Below, piece after piece: positions 45,003 to 54,340 of a stretch of 64,000 nt of DNA. Source of the DNA: Larkinella punicea (GTDB lineage Bacteria; Bacteroidota; Bacteroidia; Cytophagales; Spirosomataceae). The notes below the pieces were generated by a model. That model made no database searches, had not been told where the DNA came from, and saw only the letters and a program-made list of their open reading frames with translations. Each line of letters opens with the position of its first letter. Within the stretch, counting starts at the first letter, position 1. The position numbers were made by a program, and so were the translations under genes. Location of the stretch: assembly GCF_003334855.1 (NCBI RefSeq), contig NZ_QOWE01000002.1, positions 124,001 through 188,000 of the forward strand, given 5' to 3'.

Positions 45003-46163
45003 ATGAATGTAGCAACATCGCGTACCTTGCCCTCCAAATTACCGTGGGTTGGAACGACCATTTTCACGGTTATGTCGAAATTGGCGACCGACACGGGTGC
45101 CATTAATTTGTCACAGGGCTTTCCCGGTTTCGACTGCTCGCCGGAGCTGGTGGCGCTGGTAGAGAAATACCTCAAAACAGGATTTAACCAGTATGCGCCC
45201 ATGACGGGCGTCCCTGCCTTGCGTGAAGCCCTCGCGCAGAAAACGGAACAATTGTACGGCGTTTCCTACCATCCCGAAACCGAGGTGACGGTTACATCCG
45301 GTGCCACGGAAGCCTTGTTTGCCGCCATCACGGCGGTGATCCGACCCGGCGATGAAGCCATCGTTTTCGAACCGGCCTACGACAGCTACGTCCCGGCCAT
45401 CGAACTGAACGGCGGCATTCCGGTTTTCGTCACCCTGACGCCCCCAACCTACGGCATCGACTGGGACGACGTTCGCGGGAAAATTACGGACAAAACCCGG
45501 CTCATCATCGTCAATACGCCCCACAACCCGACGGGTCGCGTCTGGACGGCGGATGATCTGGAACAACTGGCCGCGCTCGTGCAACACCGGGACATCTGGA
45601 TCGTGAGCGATGAAGTTTACGAGCACATCCGGTTCGATGGCCGACCGCACCGCTCGCTGGTGACGCACCCGGTTTTGCAGGAACGAACGTTTGTCTGCGG
45701 CTCCTTCGGGAAAACGTTTCACGTTACGGGCTGGAAAATCGGGTATTGTCTGGCACCTAAAGAATTAAGCGTTGAGTTTCGGAAAATCCACCAGTATCTA
45801 ACGTTCAGTACCGTCACGCCGATTCAGTATGCACTGGCTGATTATCTGAAAAATCCGGAACACTACAAAACGCTGCCGGATTTTTATGAACGCAAGCGGG
45901 ATTTGTTTCTCGACAGCCTCCGAGGCTCCCGGTTTCAGTTCCAGCCCACGGAAGGCAGTTTCTTCCAAACCGTTTCCTATCAGGCCATTACGGATGAACC
46001 GGACTACGATCTGGCGATTCGATTGACTAAAGAAATCGGTGTGGCGTCGATACCGGTTTCGGTGTTTTATCGTCAGAAGAATGACTACAACATCCTGCGT
46101 TTCTGTTTCGCCAAAGACGACGATGTGTTGCGGGAGGCCGGGGAACGTCTCTGCCGGTTATAG
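45003..46163 (+). CDS. Methionine-type PLP aminotransferase (YbdL-like)
   Basis: 386 residues from ATG 45003; ATG 44982 would add seven. Fold-type I aminotransferase with INLSQGFPGFDCSPEL near 35, VTSGATEALFAAI near 95, VNTPHNPTGRVW near 170, and the PLP lysine K237 in GSFGKTFHVTGWK. The GKTFHVTGWK sequence is typical of the methionine/kynurenine aminotransferase branch. It should transaminate methionine or an aromatic amino acid in the last step of methionine salvage or related metabolism (inference). Single gene. Confidence 0.9.
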   Translation: MNVATSRTLPSKLPWVGTTIFTVMSKLATDTGAINLSQGFPGFDCSPELVALVEKYLKTGFNQYAPMTGVPALREALAQKTEQLYGVSYHPETEVTVTSGATEALFAAITAVIRPGDEAIVFEPAYDSYVPAIELNGGIPVFVTLTPPTYGIDWDDVRGKITDKTRLIIVNTPHNPTGRVWTADDLEQLAALVQHRDIWIVSDEVYEHIRFDGRPHRSLVTHPVLQERTFVCGSFGKTFHVTGWKIGYCLAPKELSVEFRKIHQYLTFSTVTPIQYALADYLKNPEHYKTLPDFYERKRDLFLDSLRGSRFQFQPTEGSFFQTVSYQAITDEPDYDLAIRLTKEIGVASIPVSVFYRQKNDYNILRFCFAKDDDVLREAGERLCRL

Positions 46164-46452
46164 CCGGAATTCCCATCGCGATTAGCCGGGTAACGTGCAA
46201 ATTAAATCGACTGACAAATATCATTAAAGAAAGATAACCCCTGAGCGAACTGTTTTAACGCGTATATACGTTATTCGCAGAATGAAGCCGCAACGATTCA
46301 CTGCATTTCCTGGTCCATAGACTCGAATCGTTGTTTGTAAAGCCGGGAGCCTTATTGCTCTCTCTCTGCGAATTGACACAGACTCACGTATGAAAACGAT
46401 TAAAAGATAATCTTCTAGTCAGTTTTTTTATAATTTTTTGTAGACAACACGT

Positions 46453-47688
46453 ATGGAATCTCTGGGACTAAACTGGATGGCTTTCGCTGTCCCTTTTTTT
46501 CTGTTCTTTATGGGTTTGGAATATCTGGTTTCCAAATGGCAGAAAAAGGACTATTTTCGATTCAACAATTCAGTCGCCAACATCAACGTTGGCATTGCCG
46601 AACGACTGCTTGACACCTTCACCGTCGGTGCTTTTTATTTCGTCTACGACTACATTCACAAACACTACGCGATTTTTGATCTGAAACCGGGTATTCTGGG
46701 CTGGGTGGCGCTGTTTCTGGCAACCGACTTTGTCTGGTACTGGTACCACCGGCTGGCCCACGAGATCAATTTGTTCTGGAGCGCCCACGTTGTTCACCAC
46801 CAGAGTGAAGACTTCAACTACACCACTTCGGCCCGGATTACGGTTTTCCAGGCCCTCATCCGAACCGGTTTCTGGACGATTCTGCCTCTGATCGGCTTTC
46901 CGGCCGGGATGATTTCGACCATGCTGATTCTGCACGGTTTGTACCCGTTCTTCATCCATACCCGCACCATCGGTAAATTAGGCTGGCTGGAATACATTCT
47001 GGTGACGCCCTCGCACCACCGCGTTCACCACGCCAGCAACCCGGAATACCTCGACAAAAATTACGGCGACGTCCTGATTATCTGGGACAAATTATTTGGC
47101 ACGTTTATCGAAGAAAAAGAAGACGCCAACGAGTTGGTTTACGGCCTGACCAAACCGCTCGAAAGCCACAGTTTCTTGTGGCAGCAATTCCATTTTATGA
47201 TGGAACTGGCCGAAACCGTTCGGCGCACACCGGGTTTTGTTCCCAAAATCAAAGTCCTCTTTGGCCGCCCGGACGACATCGACCCGGAAGTTCGGGATGT
47301 ATTGGAAAAACGCTATTTATCCCGCTCGACCGTTCATGCCACCAGCCGCCGATTTCGGGGCTACGTCCTGGGGCAACTCATTGGTATTCTGAGCATTCTA
47401 TTCGTCTTCCTGCTTCTGGAAAACCACGTTATGGTCTACCATCAGGTGTTGATTTCCCTGTTCATCCTCATTACGCTGGTCAACTGCGGGGCCTTGCTCG
47501 AACAGCGGCAGTGGGTGTTTTACCTGGAAATAAGCCGGTTTTCGCTACTGATTCTGATGGCCATTCCGTATCTCCATGATTCCCTGTCGTTCAGCGCCCT
47601 GTTCATTGGATCCTTACTCCTCTGGACGTATTTTTCCAACTTGCAGAAACGGTATTTGCGGCTGGTTTACGGCCCGGTTTCGTATTAA
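46453..47688 (+). CDS. Sterol desaturase / fatty-acid hydroxylase family membrane protein
   Basis: 411 residues. The three di-iron histidine boxes are present: H99RLAH near 99-103, H112VVHH at 112-116 and H188H..VHH at 188-193, between membrane helices. A C-terminal region of ~130 residues adds four more helices. It should hydroxylate or desaturate a lipid using O2. The preceding 289-base gap (46164-46452) shows no other gene. Its stop begins a long hairpin shared with tolC. Confidence 0.9.
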   Translation: MESLGLNWMAFAVPFFLFFMGLEYLVSKWQKKDYFRFNNSVANINVGIAERLLDTFTVGAFYFVYDYIHKHYAIFDLKPGILGWVALFLATDFVWYWYHRLAHEINLFWSAHVVHHQSEDFNYTTSARITVFQALIRTGFWTILPLIGFPAGMISTMLILHGLYPFFIHTRTIGKLGWLEYILVTPSHHRVHHASNPEYLDKNYGDVLIIWDKLFGTFIEEKEDANELVYGLTKPLESHSFLWQQFHFMMELAETVRRTPGFVPKIKVLFGRPDDIDPEVRDVLEKRYLSRSTVHATSRRFRGYVLGQLIGILSILFVFLLLENHVMVYHQVLISLFILITLVNCGALLEQRQWVFYLEISRFSLLILMAIPYLHDSLSFSALFIGSLLLWTYFSNLQKRYLRLVYGPVSY

Positions 47689-47770
47689 GACAAGAGAGGA
47701 TAGACTAGAGAATAAAGACCATTAAACACAGCGGTTTCGTCTCTATTCTCTTGTCTATCCTCTTTCTTCT
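47688..47770. terminator. Long hairpin between convergent desaturase and TolC genes
   Basis: Arms at 47688-47719 and 47739-47770 pair over 32 bases with about four mismatches. Each arm reiterates AGAGGATAGAC/AGAGAATA words. It begins at the last base of the desaturase stop and ends seven bases before the TolC stop. Confidence 0.75.
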
Positions 47771-47776
47771 CCCTTT

Positions 47777-49123
47777 TTATCGAATTCGCCCCATCACCTT
47801 GTCCAACTCCACCGACGCGGTCAGGAAATCATAAACAGCCTGCAAATGGTTGGATTTGGCCTGGGTGAGCGACAGTTCGGCGTCGGAAAGCTCCAGCCGC
47901 GACGCAATGCCCTGTTTCCAGCGGTCGCGGGTGATGCGGTAACCCAGTTCGGCTACGGTTACGGTTTGCCGCTGGGTTTCGATCCGAAGCCGGGCCTCTT
48001 CCACGTTGGAAAGGCCAATTTTGACCTCGGCGCGAACCATTTCCTTCAGATTGACCAACTGCGTTTCGCTCTGCTGCCGGGTAATAACCGCCTGCTGAAT
48101 TCGGGAAACCGTTCGGAAACCGCTGAAAATCGGCACGTTCACTTGCAGACCGACGTACGAACTGAGCGGCCAGCTATAGTCCGCCAGCTTTAAATGATTG
48201 GCCTGTGCCTGCGATTGCAGCAGGCCAATCGCCGACAGTTTGGGCGCGCGTTCGGCGGTTTGCAACGCAATCTGCTCGCGGTTCAGTTTCTCCGTCAATT
48301 CCAGCCGGTGCACTTCCGGCCGCGCCTGAACGGCTTCAAAAAACGCATCGGTTCCGGGTATGACAAACCCGGTTTTATCATACCGCAACGAATCCTGCAA
48401 TGCAATCGCTTCCTGCTCATCCAGCCCCATCGTCCGTTTCAGAATCGTCTTGGTAATTTCCACCCGGTTGTTCAGGCGACTGATTTCCGGTCGCAGGTTT
48501 TCGGTCGACACAAACGCCCGCAACGTATCCACCCGCGACGCCCGGCCCTGCGCCAGCAGCGAGCGGGAATCCCGCAGCGCCTGTTCGTTGCGCAAAAGAC
48601 TCTGTTCCTGAAGCCGCAGTTGTTCCTGCGTAATCAACACATCCAGATACGCTTTTTTGACATCGGTTACTACGCTAGCCCGAACCTCATTCAAACCTTC
48701 AGCCGATGCGTTTTCGTAAATCTGCGCGGCCCGAATCCCGGACCGGATACCGGCCTGAAAAAGCGGTTGCGACACCGCAACACCGCCCACAAACGCATTC
48801 GATCCACCGACCCGGAACGTGGCCAACTGATTTTCGCCCAGACCGACGAAACTGCCCGGCAAAAACGACACCTGTTTCTGGGGAAAATACAGGTATTGGG
48901 CCGAAGCCGCCACTGTGGGTAAGGCGTAACTCCGGGCTTCGCGGACTTTCTGTGTGGATTTGGCGGTTTCCAGCGTCGCGACCTGCAAATCACGGTTTTT
49001 CTCCAGCGCCAGCTTCACGGCGTTTTCCATCGTCAGCGGTCGCACCTGCGCGAAGGCCGGTTTTCCCGTGAGGAGGAGAATCGAGATAGTAACAAGGATA
49101 ATTTTATAAATAAGCGGTTTCAT
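47777..49123 (-). CDS. TolC-family outer-membrane efflux protein
   Basis: 448 residues with a signal peptide ending near residue 25 (FAQVRPL). Two tandem OEP repeats are seen: LTMENAVKLALEKNRDLQ and the long coiled helices around ELVRASVVTDVKKAYLD, then SWPLSSYVGLQVNVPIFSGFR and a second helical pair ending in SVELDKVMGRIR. This is the trimeric outer-membrane channel of the tripartite pump encoded upstream (RND and adaptor). A 353-base repeat-containing gap separates it from the RND gene, so it may be on a partly separate transcript. Confidence 0.93.
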   Translation of the reverse strand: MKPLIYKIILVTISILLLTGKPAFAQVRPLTMENAVKLALEKNRDLQVATLETAKSTQKVREARSYALPTVAASAQYLYFPQKQVSFLPGSFVGLGENQLATFRVGGSNAFVGGVAVSQPLFQAGIRSGIRAAQIYENASAEGLNEVRASVVTDVKKAYLDVLITQEQLRLQEQSLLRNEQALRDSRSLLAQGRASRVDTLRAFVSTENLRPEISRLNNRVEITKTILKRTMGLDEQEAIALQDSLRYDKTGFVIPGTDAFFEAVQARPEVHRLELTEKLNREQIALQTAERAPKLSAIGLLQSQAQANHLKLADYSWPLSSYVGLQVNVPIFSGFRTVSRIQQAVITRQQSETQLVNLKEMVRAEVKIGLSNVEEARLRIETQRQTVTVAELGYRITRDRWKQGIASRLELSDAELSLTQAKSNHLQAVYDFLTASVELDKVMGRIR

Positions 49124-49476
49124 AAAAAAGTTAATTCATTGTTCATGTGTAATTTATCAAAGCGTCAACCCGTTGAATCCCTACGAAATCAACCGTCAAC
49201 CGTATTATCCCGCAGGGATTCAACAGCGTAGCGTCGGTAGAAACCAAAACCTGCCTTCTTCGACCTATTTTATCCCGTAGGGATTCAACAGCGCAGCGTC
49301 GGTAGGTAAAGGTGTCCCTCCGTGCCAGCGTGCCGTCAGGTATGCGACGGGTTATGTACCTTACGGCACATGGGTTTAAGAAGACGACTCTTTGTTGCTA
49401 CCGACGCTGCGCTGTTGAATTCCTACGGAATGAATCGTATACCGTTTTACGAAAGCTGTCAGATGTACGAAAACCG
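49124..49476. other. Repeat-filled gap between RND and TolC genes
   Basis: 353 bases with no gene. It contains three related ~33-base elements and a nested hairpin, listed separately. A further truncated element lies near 49182-49197. The gap interrupts what is otherwise a three-gene efflux operon. Confidence 0.6.
49207..49430. repeat. REP-like elements, two direct and one inverted, with nested hairpin
   Basis: Copies at 49207-49240 and 49272-49305 are direct repeats of about 34 bases (atcccg...ggtag) with two or three differences. The copy at 49398-49430 is inverted. Between the second and third copies, 49330-49369 folds as an independent stem-loop (GTGCCGT ... ACGGCAC). Such clustered inverted copies are typical of REP/BIME elements. 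Confidence 0.75.
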
Positions 49477-52400
49477 TCAGACCAGTTCCAGCACTTCTTC
49501 TTTTTTCGTCTTCGGGACCCGCGAAAAATACGAATACACGGCGGGGATGATGTAGAGCGTCAATAAACCGGCGAACAGCAAACCGCCGACGATAACCGTT
49601 CCGAGCGAATTGCGGCTGTTTTCGGTGAGCGCAATGGGAATCGCGCCAAAAATCATGGCCAAACTGGTCATCAGAATCGGGCGGAACCGCGAGGCTGCGG
49701 CCACTTTGGCGGCTTCCAGCGTGCTCAGTCCCTGCTCCTTGCTGTGGTTGGCGAACTCGACAATCAGAATACCGTTCTTCGTAATCAAACCGATCAGCGT
49801 GATGATCCCGATCTGGCTGAAAATATTCAGCGTTTGCCCAAAAAGCCAGAGACTGAGCAGCGCACCGGTCATCGCCATCGGAACCGTCAGCAGAATGATG
49901 AACGGATCGACCAGGCTTTCAAACTGGGCCGCCAGAATCAAATAAATCAAGACCAGCGCGAAAATGAAGGCGTACAACAGGCTCGATGAACTCTCCGAAA
50001 AATCCCTTGATTCACCGGCCAGCGAGGTTTTGATGGTGGGCGGCAGGATCTTTTTAGCAATGCGGTTCATCTCTTCAACGCCGTCGCCAATGGTTTTGCC
50101 CGGTGCCAGACCGCCCGAAACCGTCGCCGAAATCGCCTGATCGTAGCGGTAAATAGCCGCCGGACTGATGCTTTCCCGGAAAGAAACGAGGTTGTCGAGC
50201 GAAACCATGTCACCGGTTCGGGTGCGGACAAACATCGCTTTCAGGTCATAAGGCGTATCGCGTTCCTGGCGTTGCAATTGCCCGATCACTTCGTATTGCC
50301 GGTCGTTGTAAATGAAATAACCGTAGCGTTGACCACTCAGCGCCAGTTGTAACCCGCGCGCTATTTCGACCACGGAAATCCCCAACTCGGCGGCTTTGTC
50401 CCGGTCAATTTTCAACACCAGTTCCGGCTTGTTCACTTTCAAATCCGAATCGACAAACCGCAGAACGTCGCTTTTTCGGGCTTCGGCCAGAAATTTGGGC
50501 AACACCTCGGTGATGGCCGCCAGATTTTGCGCCTGCAACACATACTGAACGGGTTGCGCCTGACCAAACCGGCTTCCGATGGTCGGCGGCTGAACCGGAA
50601 AAACCAGTACACCCCTGAAATTCTGCGCATTACGGGCGTAAATCTGAAAGACATCGGCCTGCGTCGTCGTTCGTTGATCCGCTTTTTTCAGAAAGGTGTT
50701 CTGAATCGCGAGGTTGACCGGAGCCGGTGGGCCAAACGTCAACGCCAGAATGGAGTACGTCTGGAACAAACCGGGCGTGGAATCGACCGAAAATTTGGCG
50801 ATTTCGCTCATGTATTTTTCGGTGTATTCATACGACGAACCTTCGGGAGCCAAAACCGCCAGACTGATCTGGGAGCGGTCTTCCAACGGCGCGAGTTCCG
50901 ACGGGAGTTGTTTGCCAATGACATAAATGAGGGCAAACGTGGCCGCCAGCGCGACGAAAGCCGTCCAGCGAAAGCGTAGAAACCACGCCAGCGATTTTTC
51001 GTAACCCCGGTTCAGGGCGACAAAATATGGCTCGGTTTTGCGGTACAGCCAGTTCGGTTTTTCCTGTCGTTTCAGCAAATAGGCACTCATCATGGGCGAC
51101 AGGGTCAGCGCCACAAAAGCCGACACCAGGACCGAACCGGCTACAACGATGGCAAATTCCTGAAAGAGTTTGCCAGTAATTCCCGGTAAAAAGAGAATCG
51201 GCAGGAAAACCGCTGCCAGCGTGATCGTGGTTGAAATGACCGCAAAATAGATTTCGGAAGACCCTTTGAGAGCCGCCTGAATCGGACTCATGCCTTCCTC
51301 CACTTTGGCGTAAATGTTTTCCAGCACCACAATCGCGTCATCGACCACGAGGCCAATCGCCAGCACCAACGCCAAGAGTGTCAGGATGTTGATGGAATAA
51401 CCGACCGCGTACATGATGAAAAAAGCCGAGATGATGGAAACCGGGATGGCCACCACCGGAATGATGGTCGAACGCCAGTCGCGGAGGAAAATGAACAGAA
51501 TCAGAATCACTAGGCCAAAGGCAATGAACAGGGTCTCTTCCACTTCGGCAATAGAATCGCGGATGGGTTCGGTAAAGTCTTTGCCAATCGTCAGTTCGTA
51601 ATCCGCCGGAATTTCCTTGCGCAGTTCTTTCAATCGCCGGTAAAATTCATCCGCAATGGCGACGGCATTGGCCCCCCGCTGCGGTTCCACAAACACTCCG
51701 ATGGTCGGTGAATTTCCTTTCAGACTGTTCTGGATGGCGGTTCGTTCGTTTTCGGCACCCAGTTCGGCAAAACCGATGTCTTTAAACCGAATGATGGTGC
51801 TGCCTTCCTGTCGGATAATCATGTTGTTGAAATCCGCTTCCTGCGTCAGTCGGCCCAGCGTCCGAACTGTTAGCTCGTTCTGGTCCCCTTCGACCCGGCC
51901 CGATGGCAAATCGACGTTTTCCTTGCGCAATGCCTGTTCAATATCCGAGGGTGTTAGCTGGTAAGCCGCCAGTTTCGACGGGTCGATGCGCAGCCGCATG
52001 GCGTATTTTTTCTCGCCGGCAATCCCCACGCGCTTCACGCCGGGAATGGTTTGCATCCGTTCTTTGATCACCGTCGAAGCAATGTTGCTCACTTCCAGAA
52101 TGCTCCGGGTTTTGCTTTCGACGGCCATAAAGATCACAATATCACCGGCATTGGCTTTTTCCACGATGGGCGCATCGACGTCGCCGGGCAACAACCGCCG
52201 GGCTTTGGTCACTTTATCACGAACGTCATTGGCGGCCGCTTCCAGATCGGCGTCCAAATTAAACTCGACGGTAATGACGCTGGCGGCTTCCCGCGAAACG
52301 GACGAAATGGTGCGAATGCCGTTGGCTTCCCCGATGGATTCTTCCAGCGGTTTTGTAATCTGGTAGGCAATGACGTCGGGACTGGCACCCGGATAGGTGG

Positions 52401-52545
52401 TGGTGACGGTGACAATGGGCGAATCCGTGACCGGATATTCGCGGATTCCGAGGTACGAAAATCCGACAATTCCGAACAGAATAATCAATACGGACAGCAC
52501 ACCGGCCAGCACGGGCCGCTGAATACTTATTCCTGATAAACTCAT
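49477..52545 (-). CDS. RND-type efflux pump permease (HAE1/AcrB-like)
   Basis: 1022 residues. The N-terminus MSLSGISIQRPVLAGVLSVL and FGIVGFSYLGIREYP, and twelve-helix layout with two large periplasmic loops, match hydrophobe/amphiphile efflux pumps. The proton-relay motif is GLVVDDAIVVLENIYAKVEEG in helix 4; SMNS/PMAMTGA-type helices follow near 870-940. It is driven by proton motive force and exports drugs or other small hydrophobic molecules. Its adaptor is 115 bases upstream and TolC 353 bases downstream. The divergent ArsR gene is a likely regulator. Confidence 0.95.
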   Translation of the reverse strand: MSLSGISIQRPVLAGVLSVLIILFGIVGFSYLGIREYPVTDSPIVTVTTTYPGASPDVIAYQITKPLEESIGEANGIRTISSVSREAASVITVEFNLDADLEAAANDVRDKVTKARRLLPGDVDAPIVEKANAGDIVIFMAVESKTRSILEVSNIASTVIKERMQTIPGVKRVGIAGEKKYAMRLRIDPSKLAAYQLTPSDIEQALRKENVDLPSGRVEGDQNELTVRTLGRLTQEADFNNMIIRQEGSTIIRFKDIGFAELGAENERTAIQNSLKGNSPTIGVFVEPQRGANAVAIADEFYRRLKELRKEIPADYELTIGKDFTEPIRDSIAEVEETLFIAFGLVILILFIFLRDWRSTIIPVVAIPVSIISAFFIMYAVGYSINILTLLALVLAIGLVVDDAIVVLENIYAKVEEGMSPIQAALKGSSEIYFAVISTTITLAAVFLPILFLPGITGKLFQEFAIVVAGSVLVSAFVALTLSPMMSAYLLKRQEKPNWLYRKTEPYFVALNRGYEKSLAWFLRFRWTAFVALAATFALIYVIGKQLPSELAPLEDRSQISLAVLAPEGSSYEYTEKYMSEIAKFSVDSTPGLFQTYSILALTFGPPAPVNLAIQNTFLKKADQRTTTQADVFQIYARNAQNFRGVLVFPVQPPTIGSRFGQAQPVQYVLQAQNLAAITEVLPKFLAEARKSDVLRFVDSDLKVNKPELVLKIDRDKAAELGISVVEIARGLQLALSGQRYGYFIYNDRQYEVIGQLQRQERDTPYDLKAMFVRTRTGDMVSLDNLVSFRESISPAAIYRYDQAISATVSGGLAPGKTIGDGVEEMNRIAKKILPPTIKTSLAGESRDFSESSSSLLYAFIFALVLIYLILAAQFESLVDPFIILLTVPMAMTGALLSLWLFGQTLNIFSQIGIITLIGLITKNGILIVEFANHSKEQGLSTLEAAKVAAASRFRPILMTSLAMIFGAIPIALTENSRNSLGTVIVGGLLFAGLLTLYIIPAVYSYFSRVPKTKKEEVLELV

Positions 52546-52567
52546 GGTTGTATTGGTGTAAAAATAG

Positions 52568-52590
52568 CCCCGTTCCCCTGAAGGACGGGG
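52568..52590. terminator. Small hairpin between adaptor and RND genes
   Basis: CCCCGTTCCC / AGGACGGGG pairs around a 4-base loop within the 115-base gap. It lacks a T-run on the minus strand, so it is more likely a processing or attenuating stem than a full terminator. Confidence 0.45.
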
Positions 52591-52660
52591 TTATTCAGAG
52601 AAAGGATTAAAACTTAATGGTGTGGCGATTAGGTAACGTAGTCAGTTATACGCATCCGCT

Positions 52661-53755
52661 TCAATTCAAACTGGCGGCTTTCACCAACGCACCCGGTTCC
52701 AGACGCAACAGATTGGTAGTCAGAACCGTATCGCCCAACGACAATCCTTCCAGAATCTGAACGGTGCCTTTGGTCCGGTTGCCGGTTTTCAGTTCCCGTT
52801 GTTCGGCTTTGCCATTTTTGAGCGCAAACAGCGAATAGCCTTTGGCACTGGGAATCAGGGCCTGCGTCGGAATCAGAATGCCGTCGTTGGTGGTGTGCAG
52901 CGTGAAGGCGATTTTGGCCGATGAGCCCGGGATGAGCTTGCCGCCCTTGTTGGCACTGATGGCTTTCACCAGCAAACTCCGTGTGTTCAGATCCGTTTTG
53001 GGTTCGGTGGCCACCACTTTTCCGTGGAAAGGCTGGCTGCTGTTTTCGGTCGTAAACTGAATGGGTTGGCCAATCCGAACGGCAGAAGCGTATTTTTCGG
53101 GAATGGTGAACGCCACTTCGACCCGGCTCACATCGTCCAGTGACGTCAAAACCGTCGAGGGCGTCACATACGCGCCAACATCGACTTTGTTCAGACCCAG
53201 TTTGCCGGAAAACGGTGCGCGGATTTCGGTTTTGGCCAGATCGACGTCCACCATCGCCATTTCGGCCTGCAAAACGTTCAGGTTCGTCAAAATCTGGTCG
53301 TATTCCTGCTGATTGACGGCTTCGGTGGCCAGCAACTCGCGAAACCGTTTTTCATCGATGCGGGCCAGTTTTTCCTGAAGCGCGATTTTTTTCCTTTTTG
53401 CCAGCAAATCCGCATCGTCCAGTTTAAAAAGGAGCGCACCCTGATTCACATAGCTTCCTTCACAAACATAAATTCGCGTTAATTTGCGGGCCACTTCACT
53501 CACCAGATCGACTTCCTGATTGGCAGCAATGGTGCCGGTGGTTTGCAGTTCGTCCGTCACGAGTTCCGGTTTTACCACGAAAATATCCGCCGTAATCCGT
53601 GGATCGTTGGCCAGTGTCGAACTAACGGCCTGTTTTTTGATTGGTTCCGCTTTGTTCGAGAACAGTTTGGGTGTAAACACAAAAAAGGCCACCGTCAGGA
53701 CGATGATCCCGATCATGAGCGACGTTGTGCGGATGGTTGATTGTTGAGATTCCAT
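52661..53755 (-). CDS. Efflux RND periplasmic adaptor subunit (MFP/HlyD)
   Basis: 364 residues. An N-terminal membrane anchor (MIGIIVLTVAFFVF) is followed by a lipoyl-like domain (GTIAANQEVDLVSEV, IYVCEGSYVNQGALLFKLDDADL), a coiled-coil hairpin (LLAKRKKIALQEKLARIDEKRF) and the matching second lipoyl half (TEIRAPFSGKLGLNKVDVGAYV). Then come beta-barrel and membrane-proximal domains. This is the AcrA/MexA-type adaptor that links the RND pump to TolC. It heads the operon; the divergent regulator gene starts 200 bases away. Confidence 0.95.
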   Translation of the reverse strand: MESQQSTIRTTSLMIGIIVLTVAFFVFTPKLFSNKAEPIKKQAVSSTLANDPRITADIFVVKPELVTDELQTTGTIAANQEVDLVSEVARKLTRIYVCEGSYVNQGALLFKLDDADLLAKRKKIALQEKLARIDEKRFRELLATEAVNQQEYDQILTNLNVLQAEMAMVDVDLAKTEIRAPFSGKLGLNKVDVGAYVTPSTVLTSLDDVSRVEVAFTIPEKYASAVRIGQPIQFTTENSSQPFHGKVVATEPKTDLNTRSLLVKAISANKGGKLIPGSSAKIAFTLHTTNDGILIPTQALIPSAKGYSLFALKNGKAEQRELKTGNRTKGTVQILEGLSLGDTVLTTNLLRLEPGALVKAASLN

Positions 53756-53775
53756 AGAGGCTGTGCTTATCGTTC

Positions 53776-53821
53776 TAATGTTTTATAACTATCGAACTTT
53801 ATTGTTTTATGGATGTCGAAC
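53776..53821. promoter_or_regulatory. Candidate operator: two 22-bp direct repeats
   Basis: Repeats at 53776-53797 and 53800-53821 match at 17 of 22 bases, with period 24. Both start TA-TGTTTTAT and end TCGAAC. They lie just upstream of the adaptor gene (53755) and in front of the divergent ArsR gene (53956), a good position for its operator. The role is inferred from position and repetition only. Confidence 0.5.
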
Positions 53822-53955
53822 AATGCGACTAACGAAATCGGTTCCATGATTCTGAAAAAGAATTGAATTTTTTATCCGTCCTTCGTCGTTGTAGTATCAA
53901 TTCATGTAGCTACTCTTTTTTGAAGCAGCTACTGCCCCGAAATGGAGAGACTCAA

Positions 53956-54288
53956 ATGAAACCGTATCAGCACCCTACCTTCGACCAGATCACGCTAACG
54001 GGCCTGTTGCACGCGCTCAGCGATCCCGTTCGCCTGAACTTTGTCCAGTGTTTGGCAACCAAAATGTGCGAGCAACCCTGCGGGGCAATTCCCACGCCGG
54101 TGGCCAAATCAACCATGTCGCACCACCTGCGGGTTCTGCGCGAAGCGGGCATCGTTCGCATCCGGACGGAAGGAACCCAAAGCCTGACGTCCCTTCGGCT
54201 GGCGGAAATTGAAGCTAAATTTCCGGGGGTTCTGGAAGCGGTTTTGAAAGCTGCCGAGGCTGAAAAACCGTTGGAACAGCATTCATAA
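53956..54288 (+). CDS. ArsR-family helix-turn-helix regulator
   Basis: 110 residues from ATG 53956; a start at 53863 would add 31 residues not resembling the family. It has the winged-helix core LLHALSDPVRLNFVQCLA and recognition helix KSTMSHHLRVLREAGIVRIRTEGTQSLTSLR, typical of ArsR proteins. A possible C-x3-C metal pair (KMCEQPC) sits before the recognition helix but the classical CVC site is absent. Divergent from the efflux operon and so probably its repressor, responding to an unknown ligand. A strong terminator follows. Confidence 0.87.
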   Translation: MKPYQHPTFDQITLTGLLHALSDPVRLNFVQCLATKMCEQPCGAIPTPVAKSTMSHHLRVLREAGIVRIRTEGTQSLTSLRLAEIEAKFPGVLEAVLKAAEAEKPLEQHS

Positions 54289-54320
54289 AAAAACCGGTCT
54301 GCAAGCAGACCGGTTTTTTT
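54287..54320 (+). terminator. Bidirectional Rho-independent terminator
   Basis: A-run, ACCGGTCTGC, 2-base loop, GCAGACCGGT, T-run. It begins at the ArsR stop and also faces the end of the convergent 1127-residue gene. Confidence 0.92.
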
Positions 54321-54340
54321 AGGCCATCAACTCCCCTCCC

